The position numbers and the translations under genes are program-made. Shown here piece after piece: positions 24,699-33,934 of a stretch of DNA of 37,698 bases; the first letter of the stretch is position 1; every line of letters starts with the position of its first letter. A model generated the notes under the pieces. It did no database searches and was not told the DNA's origin. It saw only the letters and a list, made by a program, of their open reading frames with translations. The DNA is from Sulfuritalea hydrogenivorans sk43H (lineage in GTDB: Bacteria > Pseudomonadota > Gammaproteobacteria > Burkholderiales > Rhodocyclaceae): positions 1-37,698 of the forward strand of contig CAMBRI010000015.1 in the NCBI GenBank assembly GCA_945870205.1, read 5' to 3'.

Positions 24699-27600
24699 CT
24701 AGGTAACGTGCGAGCTATTCGGCCTTACCGCGTAGTAAGCTCCAACGAAGCACTCGGCATACTGTCGAAGCATTTCGTCAAAGTTCGTTAGACGACCGAG
24801 CCGCAATTCTGCGTTGGCCGCCAGTTGTTCTCTCAAGGCCGCATCAACAGCTAAACGCTCCAAATGGTTGGCCAATTGGGCGGTATCGGCTGGCATATAG
24901 AAAAGCGCGCTGCTGTTTGTTAGCTGCTCGGCAATTCCGAACACTGAAGTTGTCACTATGGAAAGTCTGTAATACATTGCTTCCAGAATGACGCGGGGGT
25001 AGCTTTCGACTCGCGATGAGCACACGAAAATGTCTGCTGCCGAGAGGTAGAGCGCAGTTTTTTTCGTCTCTTCCACGACGGAGACGCGGGCACGCACTTC
25101 TTGCGGTAATTGGTCTAGTACACGGTGCAGCTGCGCGCTGTATGCAGACTTACGGTCACCAACAATGAAGAAACGCAACCTTCGCAGAGACTCCGACGAC
25201 TCTGACTCTAAATGCTTGATCGCATAAACGAGATCGATTTGCCCCTTGCGCTCGCACACGGTGCCGAGCAACAACACCATTAGCTCATCGTCTCCAACGC
25301 CCAGTTCAATCCGACTGCTTGTCCGAGGATAGGCCGCCCGTTCAGTTGCTGCACGCAGGGTTTCCAATCCGTTATAAATCGTGGCAAAGTTGTTAGATGA
25401 ATTGAGTGACTCGCAACCGCGCCGAGTTGCATCAGCAACGAAAACAATCCGGTAAGGATACGCAAAGCACTGCAACGCTCTCACAGCGATCTGCTCGCCG
25501 AAATTCGAGAAATATGTCTGCCAAGGTTCGCTTTCACGCGGGTTCCAGATTGAGGGCAAATCGAGCCGATGCGCCGCGTCGATCGCGTAGAATGTCTGCA
25601 AGGTATTGCCATAGACAACCTGGACCGAGAGAGCGCGAAGCATCTCCCCAAATGCGCTTATCGACGCTTCGTAGCTATCAATATCGAAGACCCCGCGAAG
25701 TGGGTGGGGACGTACAATCACTTCGATCCCTGCTGCTTCGTACAGCGCGCGCAAAGGGCCATCCTCCGGGCAATAGACCAGCGGATTGATGACACCCAAA
25801 CGTTTGAGGCCTTCCGTCAACTCGTACTGGCTGTAAGGAGCGCCTTCTAGGTTTAGATTGAATGCGACCATGAGTGCGCGTATAGGTTGTGATGGACGAT
25901 AAAGGTCGGCAGCACGGGGCATGATCTCGAACTTTTCGTTTTCGAGCGACAGGTTCGGGTTGTAATACTGGTCAACACGATATAAATTCTTTCGCCTGAA
26001 TGTTGCCTCCTCGGCCGGCTTGTCCTCATACCCCCGCGAGTGTCCCTCGTAGTGGACGAGTTCAGAACCGGCCGAGTAGACGCAGCGCAGCCCCTTATCG
26101 ACGACGCGGTAGCAAAGATCGACGTCGTTATAAGCAACGCCGAAAACTATCTCATTGAAAGCGCCAACATCGATAAAGATCTGCCGGGGCATAAGCAAGC
26201 ATGCTGCTGTCACGGCCATATAGTTACGCGAAACCGCAGCATAGGACAGGTAGCCGTTGTGCCAACTCGGCAGCAGCTTGTGGGCGGGACCAGCCATACC
26301 CTTGTAATAGCCATGAATAATGCCAGCATGCTGAACACGGCCATCGGGGTACAGCAAGCGTGCCCCAACCGCACCCACCCCTTGGATGCGGGCGTAACCC
26401 ACCATTTGACTGAGCCAGGAAGGGTTCTTTATCTTTGTATCGTTGTTTAGGAAAAGGACAAATTCACTGCAGCACTCTTCGACTGCGCGGTTATTCACAA
26501 ATGAATAGTTGAAACCACCGGGTGGATTGGCAATCCTCAGTACACGGTGGCCGCAGCACGCCAAGAATCTGAGCGTTTCGGGGTCATCACTCTCATTGTC
26601 GACAATGATCACATCAAAATTGCGATAGGTAGTGCGTTCGAGCGACTCGATACAGGTCTTCAGAATATCAAGTGAATTTTTCGTCGGGATGATGATCGTT
26701 ACGGAAGGTCCGTCATCAGGAAAATCGAGTGAGAAAATTCCCAGCCCACTCTTTTCGGCCCATGGTGGCTGACGTACCTCCGCAGCTATGCCACGCCTAT
26801 CGACTGCTTCTTGTATTGCACGTAATCCCGCGCCGAGACTCGCCGGCTTGGCATTCCCTGACTGCGCGGTCGATCCTGGCAAAACGCGCCAGTGATACAG
26901 CACCAGTGGAATATGTCCAACATGTCGCGCATGTTCAGTAGCACGGAGTGCAAAGTCGTAATCCTGAGAACCCTCGAAACCGATACGAATCCCGCCAAGA
27001 TCACGGAAGAGGCTCCGACGCACGACGCAGAGGTGGCTAAAGTACATGTAGGAGAGCAGCAACTCAGGCGACCAGTCAGGCTTGAACTGAGGCGCAAAAC
27101 GCTTGCCAGTTTCGTCAATTTTGTCGTCGTCGCTGTAGAGAAAATCAGAGTTCGGATGCGCCGCGAGATACAACGCTACCTCGCCCAAGGCATCGGGCGC
27201 AAGCTCGTCGTCGTTGTCCAGAAACGCAATGAACTCGCCGCAAGCCAGTTCGGCAGCCGAGTTGGTTGCACGACTGATGTTGCCATTCTCTTCTCTGAAT
27301 ATCACCTTAATTCGAGGATCCGATGCGACTACCATCGTCAAGAAGTCTCGCACGGCAGAATTGGTACTGCGGTCATCCGCAATACATAGCTCCCAACTTT
27401 CGTAAACTTGGCGTTTTACACTTTCGATCGCGATTTCAAGATACGACAGGGGCGGGTTATAGACCGGCATGACCACCGAAATAAGCGGCGAATACTCCAG
27501 CTTGGAAAGCCTTTCCTTCAGCTCGCACTCGCGACGTGTGTTCCACTGGTTGTAGCCCAACCACGAATTGTATGACTCTTCCTTTTGCAGCAATTGGAAA

Positions 27601-28469
27601 CCGCGGGGAGGTAAAAGATCACTCCCAGTCACGATGTTGCGCTGGCGGAACAAGTGCATTGCCTTTGCAGCAAGGCTTGGCGCCTCGGCGAATGGTGGAA
27701 GGGCACCATGAGTTGTGTACCATGCACGCGCCAGCGACCATGCAAAACGCACAAACTCGCTCGTGGATCTTAACTTTCGATGCATTACAACCCAGATAGC
27801 CGGCTCGCGAATCGTTAGCGGTGTTGCAATCGGAACACTGACGATCTCTCCGTTGTCGAGCAGAGCATCAAATTGTAGGGTGTAGCGGCCAGCAGGCAGC
27901 GAGATTAGGACTTCAAACCCACTCAGCGCGGAGCCGGACCAAACAGGATAGGCGCTAGCGACGTCACTTCGTTCGAGACCGTACGTGCAGACATAGAGTC
28001 TTCCACCTAGATTGATGGATAGCTCAAGAACGCGATGCTGCGGATGACAGCACCATCCCGAAAATCTGATCACGCCTGGCTGTTGTGCTCCCAAAGTAGG
28101 GGTTTCCAATGAAACGGATAGTGGTGCCAAATCAACCACGAAATCAAATATTGACAAGGTAAACATTTTGCCATTTTTTGCAGTTGCAACCAGCATTGCT
28201 TGATAGTTGCCACTAAGAATGGGTAGATCGACCTTTACCTCATATCCGCTAATCCCACTGTCAGTGATATTCGGGTAAGCGTGGCGCACATCGGCGCGGG
28301 GAATGCCTAGTTGACTTTCAAATCGAGAGTCACCGCATATGAGAACTATTGACTTGAAAGCATGCCCGTCTGCACCAAGTGCCCATCCTGAAACACTAAC
28401 TGAACCGTATCCCGGCTTTTTCGATATTCCGACATCTACATTGCCGATAAATGCTTCTGGACTAATCAT
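24699..28469 (-). CDS. multidomain glycosyltransferase: two GW modules, two GT2 domains, one GT4 domain
   Basis: A 1256-aa soluble fusion. Residues about 20-110 and 130-215 are two related beta-rich modules, each with SGW and R(A/S)DV..AYP...SG(Y/F)E. A linker (about 220-325) follows. GT2 domain 1 (about 328-560) has VVMPVYN and LDNDDE (417-422). GT2 domain 2 (about 588-830) has IIIPTKN, LNNDTK and VAYNDVDLCYRV. A GT4 domain (about 863-1245) has the EX7E motif ESYPRVILE (1155-1163). It could add three successive linkages of a repeat unit; sugars cannot be told. GTs of this size are typical of Wzm/Wzt-dependent clusters. It lies 11 nt after the methyltransferase gene, on the same strand. Confidence 0.88.
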   Translation of the reverse strand: MISPEAFIGNVDVGISKKPGYGSVSVSGWALGADGHAFKSIVLICGDSRFESQLGIPRADVRHAYPNITDSGISGYEVKVDLPILSGNYQAMLVATAKNGKMFTLSIFDFVVDLAPLSVSLETPTLGAQQPGVIRFSGWCCHPQHRVLELSINLGGRLYVCTYGLERSDVASAYPVWSGSALSGFEVLISLPAGRYTLQFDALLDNGEIVSVPIATPLTIREPAIWVVMHRKLRSTSEFVRFAWSLARAWYTTHGALPPFAEAPSLAAKAMHLFRQRNIVTGSDLLPPRGFQLLQKEESYNSWLGYNQWNTRRECELKERLSKLEYSPLISVVMPVYNPPLSYLEIAIESVKRQVYESWELCIADDRSTNSAVRDFLTMVVASDPRIKVIFREENGNISRATNSAAELACGEFIAFLDNDDELAPDALGEVALYLAAHPNSDFLYSDDDKIDETGKRFAPQFKPDWSPELLLSYMYFSHLCVVRRSLFRDLGGIRIGFEGSQDYDFALRATEHARHVGHIPLVLYHWRVLPGSTAQSGNAKPASLGAGLRAIQEAVDRRGIAAEVRQPPWAEKSGLGIFSLDFPDDGPSVTIIIPTKNSLDILKTCIESLERTTYRNFDVIIVDNESDDPETLRFLACCGHRVLRIANPPGGFNYSFVNNRAVEECCSEFVLFLNNDTKIKNPSWLSQMVGYARIQGVGAVGARLLYPDGRVQHAGIIHGYYKGMAGPAHKLLPSWHNGYLSYAAVSRNYMAVTAACLLMPRQIFIDVGAFNEIVFGVAYNDVDLCYRVVDKGLRCVYSAGSELVHYEGHSRGYEDKPAEEATFRRKNLYRVDQYYNPNLSLENEKFEIMPRAADLYRPSQPIRALMVAFNLNLEGAPYSQYELTEGLKRLGVINPLVYCPEDGPLRALYEAAGIEVIVRPHPLRGVFDIDSYEASISAFGEMLRALSVQVVYGNTLQTFYAIDAAHRLDLPSIWNPRESEPWQTYFSNFGEQIAVRALQCFAYPYRIVFVADATRRGCESLNSSNNFATIYNGLETLRAATERAAYPRTSSRIELGVGDDELMVLLLGTVCERKGQIDLVYAIKHLESESSESLRRLRFFIVGDRKSAYSAQLHRVLDQLPQEVRARVSVVEETKKTALYLSAADIFVCSSRVESYPRVILEAMYYRLSIVTTSVFGIAEQLTNSSALFYMPADTAQLANHLERLAVDAALREQLAANAELRLGRLTNFDEMLRQYAECFVGAYYAVRPNSSHVT

Positions 28470-28480
28470 TTGCGTGGTTT

Positions 28481-29659
28481 CTAGCTGCTGGAGGTTGATG
28501 TCAAAGAATGACTGGGTTTTCTGGCGACGGCGAAAACACCGGCGGCAAGGGTTTCTCTACCAAGCACGTTTAAGGCTCCATCAAAATCGATCCTGTTGGA
28601 CACTACAAAATCGAGGGCCTTTTCACACGCATTCTTGATTTCACCCGCAGCCATATAAGGAAGCACTGACTCGATAGCCATTTGAATTCCATACGATGGG
28701 TGCTGAAACGGCTCGATGCCAATCTCTTCGATTAAGAAATTTGCGAGAACTCGCTTTAGACCATTCATGGTCATGTTGAAATAATGCGACGGGTCGCCAT
28801 GTAACGGCTGCATGAACGCCGTTGTCAGATAAAAGACCCCTCCTGGACGTAAGACCCGATAGGCTTCCCGCGCCATCAAAAATGGGTCTTCCAAGTGCTC
28901 AAAAACCGCTTGGGAAATAACTGCATCAAAACAATTGCTCCGAAACGGCAATGTTGAACATGTGCTTACTACGTCAAGATTCTTAAAATGAACCGCATCC
29001 ATCAATACAATATTGGCGGGGACGTGGCAGGGGTCAACGATTCCCGCACCGATATCCAAGATCAAACCATCGGTGTTGTTTATGATTGTTTTGGCTCGAC
29101 CACCATGCGGGTGGGTAACAGACTGTTCGCTGATGCGAAGAAGTGGCAATACGCCTACTTTATGAAAATGTGGGATACCGGCAAGGCTGTACGTTTCTAT
29201 TCCGTCAAGGGATATTTGGTTTTCCCGCCCAACAGACTTTTCATAATCAACTTTATGGTCACCTCGGTCGCCAGGCCAAGACAGGATTTCTTCGAGGCAG
29301 TAACTGCGCCGTCTGTTTGCAACTGCCATTATTGAGTCTTCGTCACTACTAATATTTATTCCGTGAAAAGGAATCCATTTTCTGCCTACGCTTTCTATCA
29401 ACTCCAGTTTAAAGTTGTTTCCGGCATTATCGGGTAGCACTATATCCCCATAAAAACCGAAGGTTACAGCACGATCTAATGACGGAAAAGCACTTCTCAA
29501 ATCTTCACGAAAAGATCGGCAAAGGCTAAATCTCGGCAAACCGTTAATAGAGATTCCAATCTCGTTCTTGTCCTGAAGATCCCACCCGCTGCATCGGATG
29601 ATTTTTTTAACTTTATCTCCGTTTGACGGCGAATCTAGGCAGTATTGACGTTTGGTCAT
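28481..29659 (-). CDS. SAM-dependent methyltransferase with N-terminal GW module
   Basis: A 392-aa protein. Residues about 10-100 form a GW module (RCSGWDLQD, then REDLRSAFPS and FGFYGDI) like those of the neighbouring glycosyltransferase. Residues about 198-330 are a class I methyltransferase domain: motif I LILDIGAG (199-206), an acidic residue at the end of strand 2 (MDAVHF), and SQAVFEHLEDPFLMAREAYRVLRPGG, the UbiE/Methyltransf_11 pattern. It probably methylates a sugar or chain end. ATG 29659 is preferred because it gives MTKRQYCLDSPSNG, a natural start just before the GW module; GTG 29701 is the alternative. It lies within the minus-strand operon, 48 nt after the coiled-coil methyltransferase gene. 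Confidence 0.82.
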   Translation of the reverse strand: MTKRQYCLDSPSNGDKVKKIIRCSGWDLQDKNEIGISINGLPRFSLCRSFREDLRSAFPSLDRAVTFGFYGDIVLPDNAGNNFKLELIESVGRKWIPFHGINISSDEDSIMAVANRRRSYCLEEILSWPGDRGDHKVDYEKSVGRENQISLDGIETYSLAGIPHFHKVGVLPLLRISEQSVTHPHGGRAKTIINNTDGLILDIGAGIVDPCHVPANIVLMDAVHFKNLDVVSTCSTLPFRSNCFDAVISQAVFEHLEDPFLMAREAYRVLRPGGVFYLTTAFMQPLHGDPSHYFNMTMNGLKRVLANFLIEEIGIEPFQHPSYGIQMAIESVLPYMAAGEIKNACEKALDFVVSNRIDFDGALNVLGRETLAAGVFAVARKPSHSLTSTSSS

Positions 29660-29707
29660 ATATTCTTTTCTTTGCTGAAATTCATTTGCCGTAATGGTCA
29701 CATGAAC

Positions 29708-31741
29708 TCATAGCATTCTTAATTTCGCCAAAAGTTGAAATGCGAATTTCCCTCTTATGCGTTCAAGTTCGTCGTTCCTCTGGGCGAGAGACTCTCGAAG
29801 GCGCTGCTCGGTTTCATCTCTTATGGCATGAGAGCGGCGAGCGGCTTCAATCTCAGCCGCAAGTCCATTGATCGTCTCACGAGCTGTATCGATTTCCTGC
29901 TCGTGCGCCGCAAGTGATTCTCGAAGGCGCTGCTCGGTTTCATCTCTTATGGCATGAGAGCGGCGAGCGGCTTCAATCTCAGCCGCAAGTCCATTGATCG
30001 TCTGACGAGCTGTATCGATTTCCTGCTCGCGCGCCGAAATGACTTGGCTTGGATTTTGCGCAGGAAGCGGTTCATTCGGCCACCATGCTAAAAACTCACT
30101 CGCAGGCCGACCCGTAATCTGCTTCTGAATATTGGCTTCAATATCGATGAAGCGAGAGAACTCCCTTTCGGTTAGTGCGAACCCAATCGACGCAAAAACA
30201 GATTGAACGAACTCTATGCGGGAGAACAGCTTACCCGTTGAATTTTGTCCAAATCGCGTGACGGAATTCATCATCAACAACAAACTGCGGAACAACAAAT
30301 GACCCAATTCGACTTCGTCACGAAGCGCCCATTCAGTATCGATGGCCACATGTTTTCCATCAATCCCTTGGACGATATTCTGTGGGCCGAGATCGAAACA
30401 ATTGCCGGGGAGGCGTACTTCCGGAGAGCCGAGAGACAAGATAAATCCATCTTCAGCCAGCATATTCTGCAGTATTGAAATATAACGTCGAAAAAAATGT
30501 CCCACTTCCTCAATCGTCCAGGCGTCGCGTGTCACGATCTCAATAAATTCCCATGACATCGTGTTTGCATTGACATACATGGCGGTTGTTGGACAACGAA
30601 AATCGATAACTTCGCCATCGTCTATTTGACTGTTCTGATAAGAAACGCCCAGTCGTTCATATACAACCTCAACTACGTTGCGCTCGGATCTTTCGAATCG
30701 GGTTTCTTTGCAGTATTTCGATACACGATCTGTGCTGTAGTGGTAAGCCAATATGTCAGTATCGATATGTTTCTTTTCAGTAGGAGATGAGATTATTAGG
30801 AATGAGTTTGTAACATCCAAGCTCATGCCATTATTGAAAATCTCAGGCCATGTCAATTCCAAAGAAAAGTTACAGTGGACCGGCAACTGAGGATCACGCC
30901 GTGCGCTTTGCCAAGCGAAAGCGGCTGGGTTGAAACCGACAAAATTTATCCCATTTTCCGTAAGTATCGAAACGGGCAGCTTGTAATCTGGAAATGGAGC
31001 AAGAAACTCGTTTCTCGAAAAGCCTGCTTGTTCTAGCATGGCTGTCATCACTTTTCGCCCAAAAGTTTGTGGCTGGTTTTTGCGGTAACGGCCTTCTATC
31101 CCGAGCATGGGCTGTCCAAGGTGATCCTCTGGGGCACCGGCGAAATACTTCAAGCCCAACTGGTTTTCAATAGCGATGATAAGTTGGCCCTCGGGTTTGA
31201 GCATTGAGCGAACCTGCGCCAACATTGAAAGCGGCGGATTATCTCCTGATGCAAATAGATTGGCGTACTCAAGTACACCAATCAGCGTAATTACATCGAA
31301 CTGACGATTACATTCGAAGTCCTCAAACTTTTCGGCCAATACGGTGATATTTTTCAAGTCTCGGGTTCGAGAACGGGCTATGGCTGCACGTCGTGGGCTA
31401 CCTTCAAGCGCTAAAACATTTGCGCCACATTCGCCTAGGTAACGAGTGATGGCACCGCATCCAGCACCGATTTCCAGTACATCACCTTTGAGTAAGTTCT
31501 CAAAAGGTCGCATGATGTTGGCACGCGTGCCGCTTAAATGGTAGAGCGAAGGCCAGTCTGTGCAGTGTTGGCGAAGTTCAGTAGAAAGAACAGAGATGTC
31601 TGACGCCATTTGAATGACAGAGGCGATTCGCATCTCAATCTCGTTGCCATCGCTATAGGTAATGCCAGCGTAGCTTGGACTAATCCAAATGTTATTTGCG
31701 CGGTCAAGTATGTAACCTGCCTGTCGAAGAACTGCCATCAT
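29708..31741 (-). CDS. methyltransferase / kinase-like / coiled-coil protein (WbdD-like architecture)
   Basis: A 677-aa protein. A class I SAM methyltransferase domain lies at about 70-270, motif I VLEIGAGCGAITRYLG (88-103). The middle (about 290-550) holds FDLGPQNIV (449-457) and AIDTEW (466-471), reminiscent of a divergent kinase catalytic loop and metal-binding Asp. The tail is a coiled coil with two nearly identical 42-residue repeats (572-613 and 614-655), then an amphipathic end (ERIRGKFAFQLLAKLRML). WbdD of E. coli O9a has the same order and caps the O-antigen while its coiled coil sets chain length. I infer an analogous chain terminator; kinase activity is uncertain. The start ATGATG overlaps the wzt stop. 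Confidence 0.78.
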   Translation of the reverse strand: MMAVLRQAGYILDRANNIWISPSYAGITYSDGNEIEMRIASVIQMASDISVLSTELRQHCTDWPSLYHLSGTRANIMRPFENLLKGDVLEIGAGCGAITRYLGECGANVLALEGSPRRAAIARSRTRDLKNITVLAEKFEDFECNRQFDVITLIGVLEYANLFASGDNPPLSMLAQVRSMLKPEGQLIIAIENQLGLKYFAGAPEDHLGQPMLGIEGRYRKNQPQTFGRKVMTAMLEQAGFSRNEFLAPFPDYKLPVSILTENGINFVGFNPAAFAWQSARRDPQLPVHCNFSLELTWPEIFNNGMSLDVTNSFLIISSPTEKKHIDTDILAYHYSTDRVSKYCKETRFERSERNVVEVVYERLGVSYQNSQIDDGEVIDFRCPTTAMYVNANTMSWEFIEIVTRDAWTIEEVGHFFRRYISILQNMLAEDGFILSLGSPEVRLPGNCFDLGPQNIVQGIDGKHVAIDTEWALRDEVELGHLLFRSLLLMMNSVTRFGQNSTGKLFSRIEFVQSVFASIGFALTEREFSRFIDIEANIQKQITGRPASEFLAWWPNEPLPAQNPSQVISAREQEIDTARQTINGLAAEIEAARRSHAIRDETEQRLRESLAAHEQEIDTARETINGLAAEIEAARRSHAIRDETEQRLRESLAQRNDELERIRGKFAFQLLAKLRML
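29793..30036. repeat. 126-bp tandem duplication inside the coiled-coil gene
   Basis: Blocks 29793-29910 and 29919-30036 are identical except for two substitutions over 118 bp, with a period of 126 bp. The period equals 42 codons, or six heptads, so the duplication preserves both reading frame and coiled-coil register. In the protein this gives two copies of a unit beginning EQEIDTAR. The near identity points to a recent event. Confidence 0.95.
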
Positions 31742-33093
31742 GCCGCAGCCTCAACCTTTTTTACAAACATTGTTAGCCCCAAATCAGCGAGCCCAAAGAA
31801 TGTGCTGTTAGGCATTACTTGCAAGTGAATTGAATCATATCGGCGATCATGCGGAATTACTTCTTCTCCATGCTTTGTAGCAACGCCTAAGGAAATGAAA
31901 TAATCGCCAGGTGCAAGGCGGCAATTAAACGCTGTTTCTACTTGGATTACAGAACCGCCCTGTCCTAACTTCTGGAATTCCACACATTCAAGCGTTTCTG
32001 AGTTAACGCCATATACCGTGATACCCTCCTTAGTCTTGATTGTGATTCCAAGTATTGGGCGGTAAATATTTCTATGGAATTTTACTGATACCGCCAATGC
32101 GATCCGTTGTCCCGTGACTATTGCTGATGGGTAAGGCTCGCCGTCTGCTGCCAGGTAGTAATCCAGTATGGTCGCAGTGCCATCCCCCCACCGATATTCA
32201 TGAGGATTGTAACCATCGCGCTTATTAAAGTTATCCTCTAGCTGGCTAAGTTGATAGCTGATCGCCGCTATACCTTCCTCTGGCACTTTGGGCAGTTGTT
32301 CCACTGCATCGTGTTTTAATACTCTCTCTTTTCCGAACAACAAATCCATATACAGATTTACAACATGCTTTGGATTCCCAACCATGAGCTGAGTCCCGCC
32401 ATTGAGCAAGATAGCCGTCGAGCAATGGGTAACAATTTGTTCGCTTGAATGAGTTACAAGCAGAATACTGGTTCCATTTTCTTTTAGCTGGCGTAACCGG
32501 TCGAAGCATTTAACTTGAAATTTCGCATCGCCAACAGATAGGGCTTCATCAACTATCAAGATATCAGGTTCAACTTGCGATTGAACCGCAAACGCCAACC
32601 GAACCACCATGCCGCTGGAATAGGTCTTGACTGACTGGTCGATGAACTGGCCGATATCTGCGAAGGCGACAATGTCGTCAAAGCGTGTATCCACTTCCTC
32701 CCTGCGCAGGCCGAGCAAGGCAGCGTTCATATAAACATTCTCGCGCCCGGTGAACTCGGGGTTGAATCCTGAACCTAGCTCCAATAATGCCGCTATCCTT
32801 CCGGTTGTTTCGACCGTACCGCTGTTGGGTGAAAGCGTGCCGCAGATGATCTGGAGAAGCGTCGACTTACCCGACCCGTTGCGACCGATGATGCCGACGG
32901 TCTCACCCTTTTTGACCTCGAAGGAAACATCTTTGAGTGCCCAGAATTCGCGGAAGTATTGCTTGGGTGCCTTCCCGACAATTCTCTGCAAGCGTGGTGC
33001 AAGAAACTGCCTTAACTGATCACCTGGCGAGTCGTAGATTTGGTAGCACTTGCTGAGATTGCTAACGCTGATGGCGATATCGTTAGAGGACAT
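31738..33093 (-). CDS. wzt: Wzt, ABC transporter ATPase with glycan-recognition C-terminal domain
   Basis: The 451-aa nucleotide-binding subunit of a polysaccharide exporter. Walker A GRNGSGKST (70-78), ABC signature YSSGM (158-162), Walker B ILIVDEAL (178-185), H-loop in THSSEQ. Residues about 290-445 form a beta-sandwich Wzt_C-type domain, which in O9a/O8-type systems binds the modified non-reducing end before export. ATG 33093 has AAGGG upstream and gives MSSNDIAISVSNL; an in-frame start at 33129 has no such support. It overlaps wzm by 11 nt and the downstream methyltransferase gene by 4 nt. Confidence 0.93.
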   Translation of the reverse strand: MSSNDIAISVSNLSKCYQIYDSPGDQLRQFLAPRLQRIVGKAPKQYFREFWALKDVSFEVKKGETVGIIGRNGSGKSTLLQIICGTLSPNSGTVETTGRIAALLELGSGFNPEFTGRENVYMNAALLGLRREEVDTRFDDIVAFADIGQFIDQSVKTYSSGMVVRLAFAVQSQVEPDILIVDEALSVGDAKFQVKCFDRLRQLKENGTSILLVTHSSEQIVTHCSTAILLNGGTQLMVGNPKHVVNLYMDLLFGKERVLKHDAVEQLPKVPEEGIAAISYQLSQLEDNFNKRDGYNPHEYRWGDGTATILDYYLAADGEPYPSAIVTGQRIALAVSVKFHRNIYRPILGITIKTKEGITVYGVNSETLECVEFQKLGQGGSVIQVETAFNCRLAPGDYFISLGVATKHGEEVIPHDRRYDSIHLQVMPNSTFFGLADLGLTMFVKKVEAAA

Positions 33094-33934
33094 TAGCAAA
33101 CCCTTTTCTGGTTTTCTGGAACCATACAAAACCTGCCCAGGCTATTGCGGTGGCAACCAAGGTGTAAACACCCAAGCCAAGCCAGTTCGGCAGGCGTCCC
33201 CAGATGAGCACTTCCCTCGCTTGTTCGATGATAAAGGTCAGCGGGTTAGCCATGAGCCAAGGGCGGAATTTTTCGGGTATCGCGGTGATGGGATAAAACA
33301 CGGGGGCGAGAAACATCATGACGGTAGTAATGATGCCGATGGTTTGCCCGATGTCGCGCAGAAATACGCCCAGGGATGCGAGCATCCAGGCCAGCCCGAG
33401 GGTAAGAATAACCAGGGGTAGAAACACCAGCGGGGTGAAGATGGCTGTCCATTGCAGGTAGCCGTTGAAAAGTGCAAAAGCGGCGAGCAGCACGCCCAGG
33501 CTGATGAATGTGTGGAAGAGAGCCGCCGCCATGGCAGTGACGGGCAAGGTTTCCAATGGAAACACAACTTTTTTAACATAGTTGACGTTGGAGAGGATCA
33601 GGCCAGGTGCGCGGTTGAGCACTTCGGTAAACAGGCTGTGGACAATCATGCCGACAAACAGCACCACGGCGAACTGGGTTTTGCTTTCGTCGCCCCCAAC
33701 GCCCCAGCGGGATTTGAAGATCACGGAGAAGACGAAGGTGTACACCGCCAGCATTAACATAGGGTTGAAAAACGACCAGGCCAGTCCCATGACCGAACCT
33801 TTGTAGCGGCCTACCACTTCGTGCTTGGTCATCTGCACGATGAGTCGGTGATTGCGCCAGAGGCTGTTGCCCAGTGCCGCGAGGGAGGTGGGCTGGGCGG
33901 CGTGGGGGTTGATTGTTATTGCCGAGAGGGTCAT
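33083..33934 (-). CDS. wzm: Wzm, ABC transporter permease for polysaccharide export
   Basis: A 283-aa inner-membrane permease of the ABC-2 polysaccharide export family. An amphipathic N-terminal segment with VQMTKHEVVGRYKGSVMGLAWSF is followed by about six transmembrane helices. The family segment FFLRDIG-like (VFLRDIGQTI) and MFLAPVFYP are present. ATG 33934 overlaps the rfbC stop (ATGA); an in-frame start at 34012 would run 82 nt into rfbC. Its product pairs with Wzt. No Wzx flippase or Wzy polymerase is encoded nearby, supporting the ABC-dependent route. Confidence 0.93.
   Translation of the reverse strand: MTLSAITINPHAAQPTSLAALGNSLWRNHRLIVQMTKHEVVGRYKGSVMGLAWSFFNPMLMLAVYTFVFSVIFKSRWGVGGDESKTQFAVVLFVGMIVHSLFTEVLNRAPGLILSNVNYVKKVVFPLETLPVTAMAAALFHTFISLGVLLAAFALFNGYLQWTAIFTPLVFLPLVILTLGLAWMLASLGVFLRDIGQTIGIITTVMMFLAPVFYPITAIPEKFRPWLMANPLTFIIEQAREVLIWGRLPNWLGLGVYTLVATAIAWAGFVWFQKTRKGFANVL

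Noticed and set aside
29793-30036. CRISPR-like repeat
   Set aside because: Only two copies of 118 bp with no spacers; it is an in-frame tandem duplication inside a protein gene.
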